From positions 1 to 64,000 of the forward strand of contig CAVRHY010000003.1 of NCBI GenBank assembly GCA_963721105.1: a stretch of 64,000 nucleotides of DNA, written 5' to 3'. Below, piece by piece: positions 29,162 through 38,625 of the stretch. The notes under the pieces are model-generated. The model saw only the letters and a program-made list of their open reading frames with translations. It searched no databases and was not told the DNA's origin. Each line of letters opens with the position of its first letter. The stretch's first letter is position 1. A program made the position numbers and the translations under genes. The DNA is from Thermohalobaculum sp963721105 (GTDB lineage Bacteria; Pseudomonadota; Alphaproteobacteria; Rhodobacterales; Rhodobacteraceae).

Positions 29162-30184
29162 ATGGCCACCAGCGCCATCCTCGGGCTGTCCGGGCCCGGG
29201 CTGACTCCACAGGAGGCCGCGTTCTTCCGCGAGGTCGATCCTTGGGGGTTTATCCTGTTCGCCCGCAACGTCGCCGACCCGGCGCAGCTGACGCGCCTGA
29301 CCGCGAGCTTGCGCGAAACCGTCGGGCGCGACGCGCCGGTGCTGGTCGACCAGGAGGGCGGGCGCGTCCAGCGCCTCCGGCCGCCGCACTGGCGCCGCTG
29401 GCGGGACGTGCTTGCGCTGTTCGACGGCCCTCATGCAGACGGCGTCGACGAGGCGCGCGCTCTGGAGGCGGCACGCCTGCGCTACCGCATCATCGCCGAC
29501 GAGCTGGCATCGGTCGGCATCGACGTCGACTGCGCCCCAGTGCTGGACGTGCCGGCGCCCGATGGCCACGCGATCATCGGTGCGCGCGCGCTCGGCCAGG
29601 CGGCCGAGGACGTGGCGCGCCGGGGCCGGGCAGTCTGCGAAGGGTTGCTGGCCGGCGGCGTGCTGCCTGTCATCAAGCACATCCCCGGGCATGGCCGCGC
29701 CCCGGTCGATTCGCATCACGCGCTGCCGCGGGTGGCGGCCGTGCGGTCCGAGCTGGAGCGCGTCGACTTCGTCCCGTTCCGCGCGCTGGCCGACCAGGCG
29801 CTGGGGATGACGGCGCATGTCGTCTACGAGGCGATCGACCCGGAGCGCTGCGCGACGCTGTCGCCGGCCGTCGTCGAGGTCATCCGCCGCGACATCGGCT
29901 TCGACGGCCTGCTGATGACGGACGACCTGTCGATGCGGGCGCTCTCCGGCCCTATGGATCTGCGAGTCCGTGACGCCTTGGCGGCCGGCTGCGACGTCAT
30001 TCTGCACTGCAACGGCGAATTGGCCGAGATGCAGGCGGTCGCCGGCGCCGTCCCGCCGCTCTCCGGCCGCGCGGCCGAGCGCGCCGGGCGCGCCGAGGCA
30101 GCGCGCCGCGCCCCAGATCGCGTCGACATCGCCGCCGCCGAGGCGCGTTACCAGGAGCTGACGGGAGAGGCGCTGCATGGCTGA
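29162..30184 (+). CDS. nagZ: Beta-N-acetylhexosaminidase
   Basis: Family 3 glycoside hydrolase that removes N-acetylglucosamine from muropeptides during cytoplasmic cell-wall recycling. The 340-residue product shows the GH3 signature KHIPGHGRAPVDSHHALP with the catalytic Asp-His pair of the NagZ loop, and the nucleophile Asp in LLMTDDLSMRALSG. There is no signal peptide, as expected. Overlaps scpA by eight bases, so translation is probably coupled. Confidence 0.95.
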   Translation: MATSAILGLSGPGLTPQEAAFFREVDPWGFILFARNVADPAQLTRLTASLRETVGRDAPVLVDQEGGRVQRLRPPHWRRWRDVLALFDGPHADGVDEARALEAARLRYRIIADELASVGIDVDCAPVLDVPAPDGHAIIGARALGQAAEDVARRGRAVCEGLLAGGVLPVIKHIPGHGRAPVDSHHALPRVAAVRSELERVDFVPFRALADQALGMTAHVVYEAIDPERCATLSPAVVEVIRRDIGFDGLLMTDDLSMRALSGPMDLRVRDALAAGCDVILHCNGELAEMQAVAGAVPPLSGRAAERAGRAEAARRAPDRVDIAAAEARYQELTGEALHG

Positions 30185-31028
30185 GACCGCCTTCATCGAG
30201 CCCGAACCCTTCGACACGCCGCCGCGCGATGCCGCGGTCCGCGACGACGCGGCGATCGAGGCCGAGACGCTGCTGGTCGCCGTCGACGGCTTCGAGGGGC
30301 CGCTCGACCTTTTGCTGACGCTGGCCCGCACGCAGAAGGTGGATCTCGCGAAGATCTCGGTGCTGAAGCTGGCCGAGCAGTATCTGGCCTTCGTCGAGCA
30401 GGCACGCGAGCTGCGCATCGAGCTGGCCGCCGACTACCTGGTGATGGCCGCCTGGCTCGCCTTCCTGAAATCGCGCCTGCTGCTGCCGAAGCCCGCCGAG
30501 GAGGACGGCCCGTCGGGCGAGGAACTGGCCGCCCGCCTGGCCTTTCAGCTTGAGCGCCTCTCGGCGATGCGCGAGGCGGCGGCGCAGCTGATGGCGCGCG
30601 ACCAGCTCGGCCGCGACTTTTTCGCCCGCGGCGCGCCCGAGGCGATCGCCGTCGACCGCCAGGTCGAGTGGAGCGTCTCGCTGGCCGACCTTCTGCGCGG
30701 TTATGCGCGCGTGATGACGCGCGACGAGTACCGCCCGCTGGCCGTCGAGCGCCCGGCCGTGTTCTCGATCGAGGCGGCCGTCACGCGCCTTCGCGGCGTT
30801 ATCGGCGCCTCGGCAGACTGGTCGCGCCTCGTCGCCTTCCTGCCCGATGGGTGGCGCGACCAGCCGGTGCGCCGCCGATCGGCGGTCGCCAGCTCGTTCT
30901 CGGCGATGCTGGAACTGGCCAAGCTGGGCGAGCTGGAAATCCGCCAGGAAGGCGTCTTTGCCCCGATCTTCCTGCGAAGGCGGCAGGATGGCGCGGTCCG
31001 GGGCGACGACGGGCTGGCGGCGGGGTGA
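30177..31028 (+). CDS. scpA: Segregation and condensation protein A
   Basis: The kleisin subunit of the SMC-ScpAB complex that folds and segregates chromosomes. The 283-residue protein has the N-terminal SMC-neck binding region (LLVAVDGFEGPLDLLLTLARTQKVDLAKIS) and the following helix (LEQYLAFVEQ-like), then a winged-helix C terminus ending AVRGDDGLAAG. Residues 1-30 form an extra acidic lead. Overlaps scpB by four bases. Confidence 0.93.
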   Translation: MAETAFIEPEPFDTPPRDAAVRDDAAIEAETLLVAVDGFEGPLDLLLTLARTQKVDLAKISVLKLAEQYLAFVEQARELRIELAADYLVMAAWLAFLKSRLLLPKPAEEDGPSGEELAARLAFQLERLSAMREAAAQLMARDQLGRDFFARGAPEAIAVDRQVEWSVSLADLLRGYARVMTRDEYRPLAVERPAVFSIEAAVTRLRGVIGASADWSRLVAFLPDGWRDQPVRRRSAVASSFSAMLELAKLGELEIRQEGVFAPIFLRRRQDGAVRGDDGLAAG

Positions 31029-31714
31029 GCGAGCCGCCCGAGAAGCCCGAGACTCGCGGGGCCACCGTCCACGCGCTGTTCGAGGGGCCGGCCGGCGGTG
31101 AGGTCGAGCGAATGGTCGAGGCGCTGCTGTTCGCCAGCGCCGAGCCGCTGGCGCAGCCCGCCATCCAGGAGCGGCTGCCCGAGGGCAGCGACGCCACCCA
31201 GGCGCTGGAGGCGCTGCGCCGGCGCTATCAGGGCAGGGGAGTCAACCTGGTCCGCGTCGGCGCCGGCTGGGCCTTCCGCACCGCGCCCGATCTCGGCTGG
31301 CTGATGCGGCGCGAGGCGCAGGAGTCGAAGCGTTTGTCGCGCGCCGCCACCGAGACGCTGGCGATCATCGCCTATCACCAGCCGGTCACGCGCGCCGAGA
31401 TCGAGGAGATCCGCGGCGTCTCGGTGTCACGCGGCACGCTCGACCTGCTGCTCGAGCTGGACTGGATCAGGCTCGGCCGCCGGCGCGAGACGCCGGGGCG
31501 TCCGGCCACGTTCGTCGTGACGCAGGCCTTTCTCGACCATTTCGGCCTCGAGAGCGCGCGCGACCTGCCCGGGCTGAAGGAACTGCGCGCTGCCGGTCTG
31601 CTCGACAGCGCCGTCCCGACGGGAGAGGCCGGGCCGGACGGCGAGGACACACCCGACATGTTTGGCGAGGAGCCCAGCGACGACGCCGGCGACGGGCAGG
31701 ATCGCGAGGCGTAG
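31025..31714 (+). CDS. scpB: Segregation and condensation protein B
   Basis: Partner of ScpA in the bacterial condensin. The 229-residue protein has two winged-helix domains: VEALLFASAEPLAQPAIQERLP at the start, then RAATETLAIIAYHQPVTRAEIEEIRGVSVS, the ScpB signature. The C-terminal 35 residues are acidic and disordered. The GTG at 31025 overlaps the scpA stop (GTGA). In most alphaproteobacteria tatA follows; here it does not. Confidence 0.93.
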   Translation: MSEPPEKPETRGATVHALFEGPAGGEVERMVEALLFASAEPLAQPAIQERLPEGSDATQALEALRRRYQGRGVNLVRVGAGWAFRTAPDLGWLMRREAQESKRLSRAATETLAIIAYHQPVTRAEIEEIRGVSVSRGTLDLLLELDWIRLGRRRETPGRPATFVVTQAFLDHFGLESARDLPGLKELRAAGLLDSAVPTGEAGPDGEDTPDMFGEEPSDDAGDGQDREA

Positions 31715-31800
31715 ACGCAATCGACCAGACGATGTGGCGTCTGGAGGCCGATGAACCGCCGATCCTTTCGGCCCATGCGCGACGCGGCCCTCGGCGGGCG

Positions 31801-31849
31801 GCGCCCAGGAACCCCGGTCGGTAGGGTCGGGCAGCGCCCAGGAACCCCG
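31801..31849. repeat. Two 16-base direct repeats, 33 bases apart
   Basis: GCGCCCAGGAACCCCG occurs at 31801-31816 and at 31834-31849, starts exactly 33 bases apart, about three helical turns. The second copy supplies the -35 element of the promoter below. The pair may be a duplicated promoter segment or binding sites. Confidence 0.6.
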
Positions 31850-31866
31850 CCAGGTGACGGAGCGTT
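31841..31866 (+). promoter_or_regulatory. Candidate EcfG (general stress sigma) promoter
   Basis: GGAAC at 31841-31845, a 17-base spacer, then CGTT at 31863-31866. This matches the alphaproteobacterial EcfG consensus of GGAAC, 16-17 bases, CGTT. A transcript would begin near 31873, giving a leader of about 47 bases before the YqaE-like gene. Confidence 0.65.
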
Positions 31867-31919
31867 GGCTTGCCAAGCTGGCGCGCGCGGCGCGCCGACA
31901 GTCACTTGTCGGAGGCACC

Positions 31920-32078
31920 ATGGACATTCTTCGCATCATCGTGGCGATCATTCTGCCGCCGCTCGGGGTATTCCTGCAGGTCGGCTTTGGCGGCCAGTTC
32001 TGGCTGAACATCCTGCTGACGCTGCTGGGCTACATTCCCGGCATCGTTCACGCGCTCTACATCATCCTCAGCCGGTAG
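31920..32078 (+). CDS. YqaE/Pmp3-family (UPF0057) stress membrane peptide
   Basis: A 52-residue, two-helix membrane peptide: MDILRIIVAIILPPLGVFLQ, a short loop FGGQFW, then LNILLTLLGYIPGIVHALYIIL. The IxAIxLPPLGVFL and GYIPGIxHAxYI patterns define the Pmp3/YqaE family, whose members are induced by osmotic, cold or membrane stress. Start ATG 31920 follows GGAGGCACC. The EcfG-type promoter above fits a stress role. The frame is open upstream to 31854 but this is the only start with a ribosome site. Confidence 0.9.
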   Translation: MDILRIIVAIILPPLGVFLQVGFGGQFWLNILLTLLGYIPGIVHALYIILSR

Positions 32079-32233
32079 ACTGTCATTCGCGCGGGAACCA
32101 TCGGCCGCGAACCAGCACGACCAGGCTCAGGGTCCGACCGCCGTCGCCTGCGACCCCGCTCGCCGCGGCGCGGCCGCCGATCCTGCGCCTTCAAAAACCG
32201 CAGCGTCAGCCGGCGCGCTGGGCGACGCGAACC

Positions 32234-32719
32234 TCAGCCGAGGCCAGAGGGCGGCCGGTTCGGCCGTCCGGGCGCCGCCGGCTCGTCCCGGCCGCCCCGG
32301 GCCGGAGCGGGCGGCTCTTCGCGATCGGCAGAAAGCGTCATGCGCCCGCCTTGTCGTCCGCCGGGCGCTTCGGCGCGGCCTGCATCGCGCGCGTCGCCCG
32401 GGTGCTCGGTCGGGCGCTCGGGCTGGGGAGCGGTGTCGATACCCCCAGCGCGCAGGCGGCCGGGCGGCACGAAACGCGGCTCGGGCTCGAGCTCGCGGCG
32501 GAAGACGAGGACTGCGCGGTGTACCTCGTGCGCGCGGCTGAAGATCCCGCGCTTTTCCTCGACGGGTACCAGGTCGGTGCGCTGGTACTCCCAGCCATCG
32601 ACGGCCTCGGCGCCGATGATTTCCTGCATCGCCAGCGCCACCCGGTCGGAGCGCCCGCGCACGCCGCGCTGCCGCTTCGGCCGCTCCGGAGCGCCCACGC
32701 ACTTGTACTCGAACCCCAT
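32234..32719 (-). CDS. DUF4177 domain protein
   Basis: Residues 1-80 have the DUF4177 pattern: GFEYKCVGAPERPKRQRGVRG, then GAEAVDGWEYQRTDLVPVEEKRG and AVLVFRREL. The family is a small domain of unknown function common in alphaproteobacteria. The remaining 80 residues are Pro-Gly-Arg-rich and probably disordered. The start at 32719 is preceded on its strand by GAGGGGCGAG; the frame extends upstream to 32935 without merit. Convergent with the YqaE-like gene; the gap 32079-32233 holds nothing clear. Confidence 0.75.
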   Translation of the reverse strand: MGFEYKCVGAPERPKRQRGVRGRSDRVALAMQEIIGAEAVDGWEYQRTDLVPVEEKRGIFSRAHEVHRAVLVFRRELEPEPRFVPPGRLRAGGIDTAPQPERPTEHPGDARDAGRAEAPGGRQGGRMTLSADREEPPAPARGGRDEPAAPGRPNRPPSGLG

Positions 32720-33000
32720 CTCGCCCCTCGCCTGTCGCGGCACGATTCGCCGGTTCCGCGGAATTTCCCCGAAGGCGGCCGGGGGCACAAGGGCCGTCCG
32801 GTGCCCGGGTCGAAAGGTTTCATGTCCTGGCGGCAAACGCGCCCGGCTCGGCGACCTGCACGCGTGCGCCGTGGGCGGCAGACCTGCGCCGGGGCGGCCA
32901 CTTGCGCGGGCGTTTCGCCGCGCCACCTGCAACACTTGCCGCCACGGCTGCGTTAGATGGCGCTGGCGGCATCGGCCGCGGTCCCTGTCAGGAAGAGTCC
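32720..33000. other. Divergent promoter region
   Basis: 281 bases between the divergent DUF4177 and metallopeptidase genes. No third gene is supported. Promoters for both must lie here, but I see no confident -35/-10 pair. Confidence 0.4.
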
Positions 33001-33993
33001 ATGAAGATTTTCCAGTGCCCGGCCTGCGGCGAGGCCCTTTTCTTTGAAAACGCCACCTGCTCCTGCGGCGCCGAGGTCGGCTACGACCCCGACCGCGCCG
33101 ACTTTACCACCCAGTTCGTCCCCTGCGCCAACCGGCAGGTAATCGGCTGCAACTGGATCGTCGAGGCCGGCGGCACGCTCTGCCGCGCCTGCGCGATGAC
33201 CGAGGTCATCCCCGACACGTTTCACGCCGAGAACCGCGAGCACTGGGCCGAGGCCGAGCAGGCCAAGCGCTGGGTGCTGGCGAACCTTGGCCGCTGGGGA
33301 TGGTTCGGCCCGGGCGACCCGGGGCCGCGCCCGGTCTTTCGCCTGCTGGCCGAGCAGACCGCGGCCGGTGCGGTGCAGGTCATGATGGGCCATGACGAGG
33401 GCGTCGTCACCATAAACGTCACCGAGGCCGATCCGGCCGAGCGCGTCCGGCGTCGCGTCGAGCTGCACGAGCCGATGCGCACGATGATCGGTCACTTCCG
33501 GCACGAGCTCGGGCACTTCTTCTTCACCCGGCTGGCAGCGGACCCGCAGTTTCCCGAGGCCTTCCGCGCGCTCTTCGGCGACGAGCGGGCCGATTACGGC
33601 GAGGCGCTGCAGCGCCATTACGCCCAGGGCGCCCCGGCGAACTGGCAGCGGAGCTATATCTCGGCCTACTCGACCGCGCACCCGCACGAGGACTGGGCGG
33701 AGTGCTTTGCGCACCTCTTGCACCTGGCGGACATCACCGACAGCTTCATGGCCTCGGGCCTCAGCTCGAACGACGCGCCGGATCCGGACTACGATCCCTA
33801 TGCCGAGACCGATCCGCAGCGCCTGATCACCTTCGGCGCCGAGCTCGGCATCGCGCTGAACCACGTCAACCGCTCGATGGGACTGTCGGACATCTACCCC
33901 TTCGTCCTGTCGCCGCCGATCCGCGACAAGCTCGGCTTCGTCCACCGCTGGATGCACCGCGCCCGCCCGGTCGAGGCCCGCGGCGCCGCCTGA
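33001..33993 (+). CDS. Putative zinc-binding metallopeptidase with N-terminal zinc ribbon
   Basis: A 330-residue cytosolic protein. Residues 6-24 (CPACGEALFFENATCSCG) form a zinc ribbon, followed by more paired cysteines (VPCANRQVIGCNWI, LCRACAM). The catalytic helix is MIGHFRHELGHFFF with HELGH, and a downstream glutamate region is ISAYSTAHPHEDWAECFAHLLH, where the HEDW and ECFAH motifs may supply the third zinc ligand. The layout matches the bacterial zinc-binding metallopeptidase family often found alone in proteobacteria; substrates are unknown. Start ATG 33001 follows AGGAAGAG. Confidence 0.82.
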   Translation: MKIFQCPACGEALFFENATCSCGAEVGYDPDRADFTTQFVPCANRQVIGCNWIVEAGGTLCRACAMTEVIPDTFHAENREHWAEAEQAKRWVLANLGRWGWFGPGDPGPRPVFRLLAEQTAAGAVQVMMGHDEGVVTINVTEADPAERVRRRVELHEPMRTMIGHFRHELGHFFFTRLAADPQFPEAFRALFGDERADYGEALQRHYAQGAPANWQRSYISAYSTAHPHEDWAECFAHLLHLADITDSFMASGLSSNDAPDPDYDPYAETDPQRLITFGAELGIALNHVNRSMGLSDIYPFVLSPPIRDKLGFVHRWMHRARPVEARGAA

Positions 33994-34177
33994 GCGAACT
34001 ACGCCCGGTTGGAGATCCACCCTGCCGATTCGGCCAGACGCGAGCCGGCGCTGTGCGCGCCTGGCTCATCGACCTCCTACCGTTGCCCCTGTTGTAACTG
34101 TCACATGTGGCGGCTACGCTCAGACTGTCGGGGCGCTCGGATTCCGTGCGCGCCGCCCAACAGGGGGAGTCACAATA

Positions 34178-36229
34178 ATGAAGCTGCAAAGATACGCATG
34201 GGTATCCGCGGTCGCGCTGGCCGCGCTCACCGCGGGGTCGGCATACGCCGCCGACTGTCCCGGGATAACCGTCGACGACAACAAGGGGCTCACGAGCGAG
34301 TACCCGTACCAGTTCGAGCTGTCCGAGTTCGAAAAGGCCGCCGACTGCACGATGACCTTCGAGGAAAACCCGGCGATCGGCGACATGAACGCCCGTATCC
34401 AGGGCAACCCGAAGGAGCTGGCGCCGGTCGCCGAGCGCCTGCCCGACGAGCCGCTGGTCGTCGTGCCCTACCACGAGGTCGGCCATTACGGCGGCACGCT
34501 GCGCGCGCTGTCGAACGCCAACGAGGCGGGCACCTCGGACTTCCTGTCGATCCGGCACGTCAACCTGGTGCGCTATTCGGACGATCTGAAGACGATCGTG
34601 CCGATGGTCGCCAAGAGCTGGAAGTGGAACGACGACTACACCGAGCTGACCTTCACGCTGCGCAAGGGTCACAAGTGGTCGGACGGCGAGCCCTTCACCG
34701 CCGAGGACGTCAAGTTCTGGTACGACCTCGAGATGGACACGAACATCATGGAGAAGCCGAAGGACTATGTCCTGGTCGGCGGCGAGCCCATGACGGTCGA
34801 GGTCGTCGATCCGCAGACGGTCGTGTTCAAGCTGCCGGCGCCGAAACCCGGCCTGCTGGCGCACTTTGCCACCCATTTCGGCCAGGGCTTCCAGCCGAAG
34901 CACTTCCTCGGGCAGTTCGACCCGAACGTGAACCCTGACGCCGACAAGGCCGCGCAGGATCTGGGCTTCGAGAACGGCTATGCCGCGATCAAGGCCTATT
35001 TCGGCAACTCGGACTGGACCGACACCGGTACGCCGATGCTGAACAGCCCGGACAAGGTGAAATCGCTGCCCAAGGCCGCGATGCCGACGCTTGAGAGCCA
35101 TTTCGTCGTCGCCGAGTCGACCGAGGGTCGGCACTTCGTCGCCAACCCTTACTTCTTCGAGGTCGACACGACCGGCCAGCAACTGCCCTACATCAACGAA
35201 CTGGACGAGGTCTTCATCAACGACCACGAGGTCCGGCTACTGAAGCTGGTCAACGCCGAGGTCGACTACAAGTCGCAGTCGCTGCAGCTGGCCGACGCGC
35301 CGATCCTGCTGCAGAATCAGGAGAAGGGCGACTACACGATCGACCTGAAGCCCGGCATCGCCATCCACGCCTTCTCGTTCAACACGACCGACGAGGACAT
35401 GGAGAAGCGGAAGGTCTTCGACGACGTCCGCTTCCGCGAGGCGATGTCGATCGCGATCAACCGCGACGAGCTGAACGAGGTCGCTTATTTCGGCCAGGGC
35501 GAGCCGCGCCAGTACATCGGCTTCTCGCCGGCGCCGGAGTTCGTCGATCCCAAGTGGCTGAAGTACAAGACCGAGTACGATCCCGACCAGGCCAAGAAGC
35601 TGCTGGACGACATCGGCATGAAGGACACCGACGGCGACGGTTTCCGCGAGCTGCCGAACGGCGATCAGTTCATCCTGAACATGCAGTTCGCGACGCAGGG
35701 CATCGCAGGCCAGGTGGTCGAGCTTGTCGGACAGTACTGGAAGGACGTCGGCATCAACACCACCGTCAAGGAGGTGACGCCCGACGAGTACCGCTCGGCG
35801 CAGTCGTCGAACCAGCTTGATATCGGCCTGTGGGAGAAGGGCCAGCCGCTGTCGATCGTGCTGGCGAACAACGAGCTGTTCGTGCCTCCCTTCGAGAACT
35901 ATTTCGGCCACCGGACCGGCATGCTGTGGGCCGAATGGGTCGACACGAAGGGCGAGAAGGGCGTCGAGCCGCCGGACTACGTCAAGCAGATGATGGACGA
36001 CATCAACGGCTTCCAGTCGGCCGAGGTCGGCTCGGACGAGTTCAACAAGCTGGGTGCCCGGCTGGTTGAGAACATGACGAAGAACCTGCTGTTCATCGGC
36101 ACGGTGATTTCGCCGAATCCGATCTACCATCGGAACGCGCTGAAGAACTTCGTCCCGTTCAAGACCGCGTCCTACGAGTACTACCGAACCTACCCCTACC
36201 GGCCGCAGCAGTGGTTCTTCGCCGAATAG
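34178..36229 (+). CDS. Family 5 (peptide-type) ABC substrate-binding protein
   Basis: A periplasmic binding protein for oligopeptides or related solutes. Signal peptide MKLQRYAWVSAVALAALT through ASAYA-like cleavage near residue 25. The 683-residue product is longer than DppA (about 535), with an extra N-terminal segment before the canonical start (VGHYGGTLRAL). SBP_bac_5 signatures are LTFTLRKGHKWSDGEPFTAEDVKF and VRFREAMSIAINRDEL. Upstream, TTGTAA at 34092 and TACGCT at 34115, 17 bases apart, may be a weak promoter. AGGGGGAG precedes the ATG. First gene of a five-gene importer. Confidence 0.9.
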   Translation: MKLQRYAWVSAVALAALTAGSAYAADCPGITVDDNKGLTSEYPYQFELSEFEKAADCTMTFEENPAIGDMNARIQGNPKELAPVAERLPDEPLVVVPYHEVGHYGGTLRALSNANEAGTSDFLSIRHVNLVRYSDDLKTIVPMVAKSWKWNDDYTELTFTLRKGHKWSDGEPFTAEDVKFWYDLEMDTNIMEKPKDYVLVGGEPMTVEVVDPQTVVFKLPAPKPGLLAHFATHFGQGFQPKHFLGQFDPNVNPDADKAAQDLGFENGYAAIKAYFGNSDWTDTGTPMLNSPDKVKSLPKAAMPTLESHFVVAESTEGRHFVANPYFFEVDTTGQQLPYINELDEVFINDHEVRLLKLVNAEVDYKSQSLQLADAPILLQNQEKGDYTIDLKPGIAIHAFSFNTTDEDMEKRKVFDDVRFREAMSIAINRDELNEVAYFGQGEPRQYIGFSPAPEFVDPKWLKYKTEYDPDQAKKLLDDIGMKDTDGDGFRELPNGDQFILNMQFATQGIAGQVVELVGQYWKDVGINTTVKEVTPDEYRSAQSSNQLDIGLWEKGQPLSIVLANNELFVPPFENYFGHRTGMLWAEWVDTKGEKGVEPPDYVKQMMDDINGFQSAEVGSDEFNKLGARLVENMTKNLLFIGTVISPNPIYHRNALKNFVPFKTASYEYYRTYPYRPQQWFFAE

Positions 36230-36241
36230 GGGACTGAGACC

Positions 36242-36268
36242 GGGCCGGGCGCGCGTGGCGCCCGGTCC
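36242..36268 (+). other. Hairpin between binding-protein and permease genes
   Basis: CCGGGCGC at 36245-36252 pairs perfectly with 36258-36265, extended to 36242-36268 by three more pairs (one G-T). There is no T-tract. A stable stem directly after a binding-protein gene typically protects its mRNA and raises its expression over the downstream permeases. Confidence 0.5.
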
Positions 36269-36330
36269 ATTGCCTGCCCGGGCGCGGTGCCGTCGCGACG
36301 GGTCGGGCCGGGGGTGACGGGAAGCGGCCG

Positions 36331-37344
36331 ATGGTCCAGTTCGCGAACTTCGTGCTGATGCGCGCGGCGATGGCGCTGTTCACGCTGTTCCTCGTCTCTC
36401 TCATCGTATTCACGCTGATGGAGTTGGTGCCCGGCGACTGCGCCGAGCGCTACCTCGCCTTCAAGAACACGCAAGGGTCCGGCATCTCGGTCGCCGATAT
36501 CCAGGCCGAGCGCGTCCGGCTGGGGCTGGACAAGCCGTTCCTCGAGCGCTGGGGAGGCTGGATCGGCAACGTCATGATCCATGGCGAGTTCGGCGAGAGC
36601 TGCATCTTGCGCGTCGACATCAACCAGCTTCTGGGCGACAAGTTCCTGATTTCTCTGGGCATCTGCCTGACGTCGCTGTTCCTGGCATATCTCATAGCCG
36701 TTCCTGTCGGGATGATCGCCGCCAGCGTGAAAAGTCCGACTCTCAACAATTCGCTGCGCTTCGTCAGTTACCTGGGGCTGGCTCTGCCGAACTTCCTGCT
36801 GGCACTGATCATCATGCTCTGCTCGACGATTTGGTTCGGCGACAGCCTGACGGGGCTGTTCTCGGCGGCCTATCGCGACGCGCCGTGGTCATGGGCCAAG
36901 CTGGCCGATTTCCTCAGCCGCGCCTGGTTGCCGGTGTTCATCCTCGGCTGGTCGGCGACCGCCTTCGCGCTGCAGACCGTCCGCGCGCTGATGTCGGACG
37001 AGATCGGCAAGCTCTACGTCACCGCCGCGGCGGCGCGCGGCATTTCGGGGCCGGCGCTGATCTGGCGCTATCCGGCGCGGCACGCGCTGGGGCCGGTCGT
37101 CAACTCGCTGGGCTTCGACCTCAACCGAATCTTCAACGAGCTGCCGATCGTCGCGCTGATCATGACGCTGACCGAGGCCGGCGCGCTGCTGATCGAGAGC
37201 CTCGCGCGGTCGAACGACCAGCAGTTGGCGGGTGCGATCATCTTCCTGCTGACCGCGTCCATCGTGACGCTGAACTTCCTGACCGACATCCTGCTGGCGC
37301 TGCTTGACCCGCGCATCCGCAAGGGCGTGATGGGAACGGCGTGA
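36331..37344 (+). CDS. Peptide-type ABC transporter permease (DppB-like)
   Basis: A 337-residue inner-membrane permease with six helices. The first, residues 6-30 (FVLMRAAMALFTLFLVSLIVFTLMELVPGD), ends in the ELxPGD motif of DppB-type permeases. The EAA-like cytoplasmic loop is YVTAAAARGISGPALIWRYPARHALGPVV. It pairs with the following permease. Start ATG 36331 (MVQFANFVLM). Confidence 0.9.
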   Translation: MVQFANFVLMRAAMALFTLFLVSLIVFTLMELVPGDCAERYLAFKNTQGSGISVADIQAERVRLGLDKPFLERWGGWIGNVMIHGEFGESCILRVDINQLLGDKFLISLGICLTSLFLAYLIAVPVGMIAASVKSPTLNNSLRFVSYLGLALPNFLLALIIMLCSTIWFGDSLTGLFSAAYRDAPWSWAKLADFLSRAWLPVFILGWSATAFALQTVRALMSDEIGKLYVTAAAARGISGPALIWRYPARHALGPVVNSLGFDLNRIFNELPIVALIMTLTEAGALLIESLARSNDQQLAGAIIFLLTASIVTLNFLTDILLALLDPRIRKGVMGTA

Positions 37345-37420
37345 GGACGGAACACGCGATGCCGGGGGGCAGAACGGAACGGATGCGGAGCGGACGGGGA
37401 CCTATGGGACGGGGGATTGC

Positions 37421-38621
37421 ATGACCGAGGTTGCAGGCACGATCCCCGCCGCGACGGACGAGGTGCGCCGCAAGAAGGAGGCGTATTTCACAGCCTCGCA
37501 GTCGCAGCTGATCTGGGCGCGCTTCAAGCGCAACCGCTCGGCGATGATCGCGTTGGTGGCGCTGGTGACGATGGTCCTGATGGGGTTCTTCGCGCCGTTC
37601 CTGTCGCCCTACGACCCCACCGTCGCCGGGCGCGACCCGACCTACGAGAACGGCGCGCCGCAGATCCCGCGGTTCTGGGACGAGAACGGCTTCTCGTTCC
37701 GCCCCTTCGTCTACGGCACCGAACGCATGCGCTCGATCGAGACGAACTTTCGCTGGGTGACGACGATCAACCGCGCCGACCGGCGCTATATCCACTTCTT
37801 CGTCGACGGCTGGACCTACAGCATGATCGACAGCCGCATCGCGCTGCCGATCATCGAGGTCGACCTAAACCTGCGCGCGCTGACCTTCCACACCCACTTG
37901 TTCGGCGCGGACGAGGGGCAGGTCCATCTGTTCGGCACCGAGGCCTCGGGCAAGGACATCTTCAGCCGCACGCTGCACGCGATCTGGACCTCGCTGGCGG
38001 TCGGCACGATCGGCGTCTTCCTGTCCTTCGTGCTGGCGTTGGTGATCGGCGGGGTGTCGGGCTATTTCGGCGGCTGGATTGACGGCATCATCCAGATGGT
38101 CACCGACGCCATCCGCACGGTGCCCGTGATTCCGCTGTTCATGGCGATCGCCGCCTTCATCCCGCAGACCTGGAGCTCGGAGACGCAGGTTCTTCTTCAT
38201 CTCCTGCGTCATCGGGTTGCTGAACTGGCCGACGCTGGCCCGGCGAATACGCACGCACCTGCTGACCGAGCGCAGCCAGGAATACGTGCTGGCAGCGCAG
38301 CTTTCGGGCGCATCGTCAGCGCACATCATCCGCCGCCATCTGCTGCCCAGCTTCACCAGCTACATCATCGTCGACCTGATGATCTCGTTCCCCTACATGG
38401 TCCGCGCCGAAACGGCGCTCAGCTTCATCGGGCTGGGGCTGAAGGATCCGGTGAACTCGCTGGGATCGCTGCTGCAGAACGTGTCGAAGGCGGACGTGCT
38501 GCTGAACTATCAGTGGTACATGATCCCGGTCTTCTTCTTCGTCGCGCTGGTGCTGGCCTTCGTCTATGTCGGCGACGGGCTGCGCGACGCCGCCGATCCC
38601 TACGCCAAGTCCGGAAAGTGA
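37421..38621 (+). CDS. Peptide-type ABC transporter permease (DppC-like, frameshifted)
   Basis: Second permease. N-terminal SQSQLIWARFKRNRSAMIALVALVTMVLMGFFAPFLSPYDP is the OppC_N region. An unusually long periplasmic loop of roughly 130 residues follows before LFGTEASGKDIFSRTLHAIWTSLAVGTIG. The EAA loop is EYVLAAQLSGASSAHIIRRHLLPSF, in a second frame. The register change lies near 38190, within a helix (VFFFISCVIGLLNWP). Joined length is about 400 residues. The stop is four bases before the next start. Confidence 0.9.
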
Positions 38622-38625
38622 AGCC

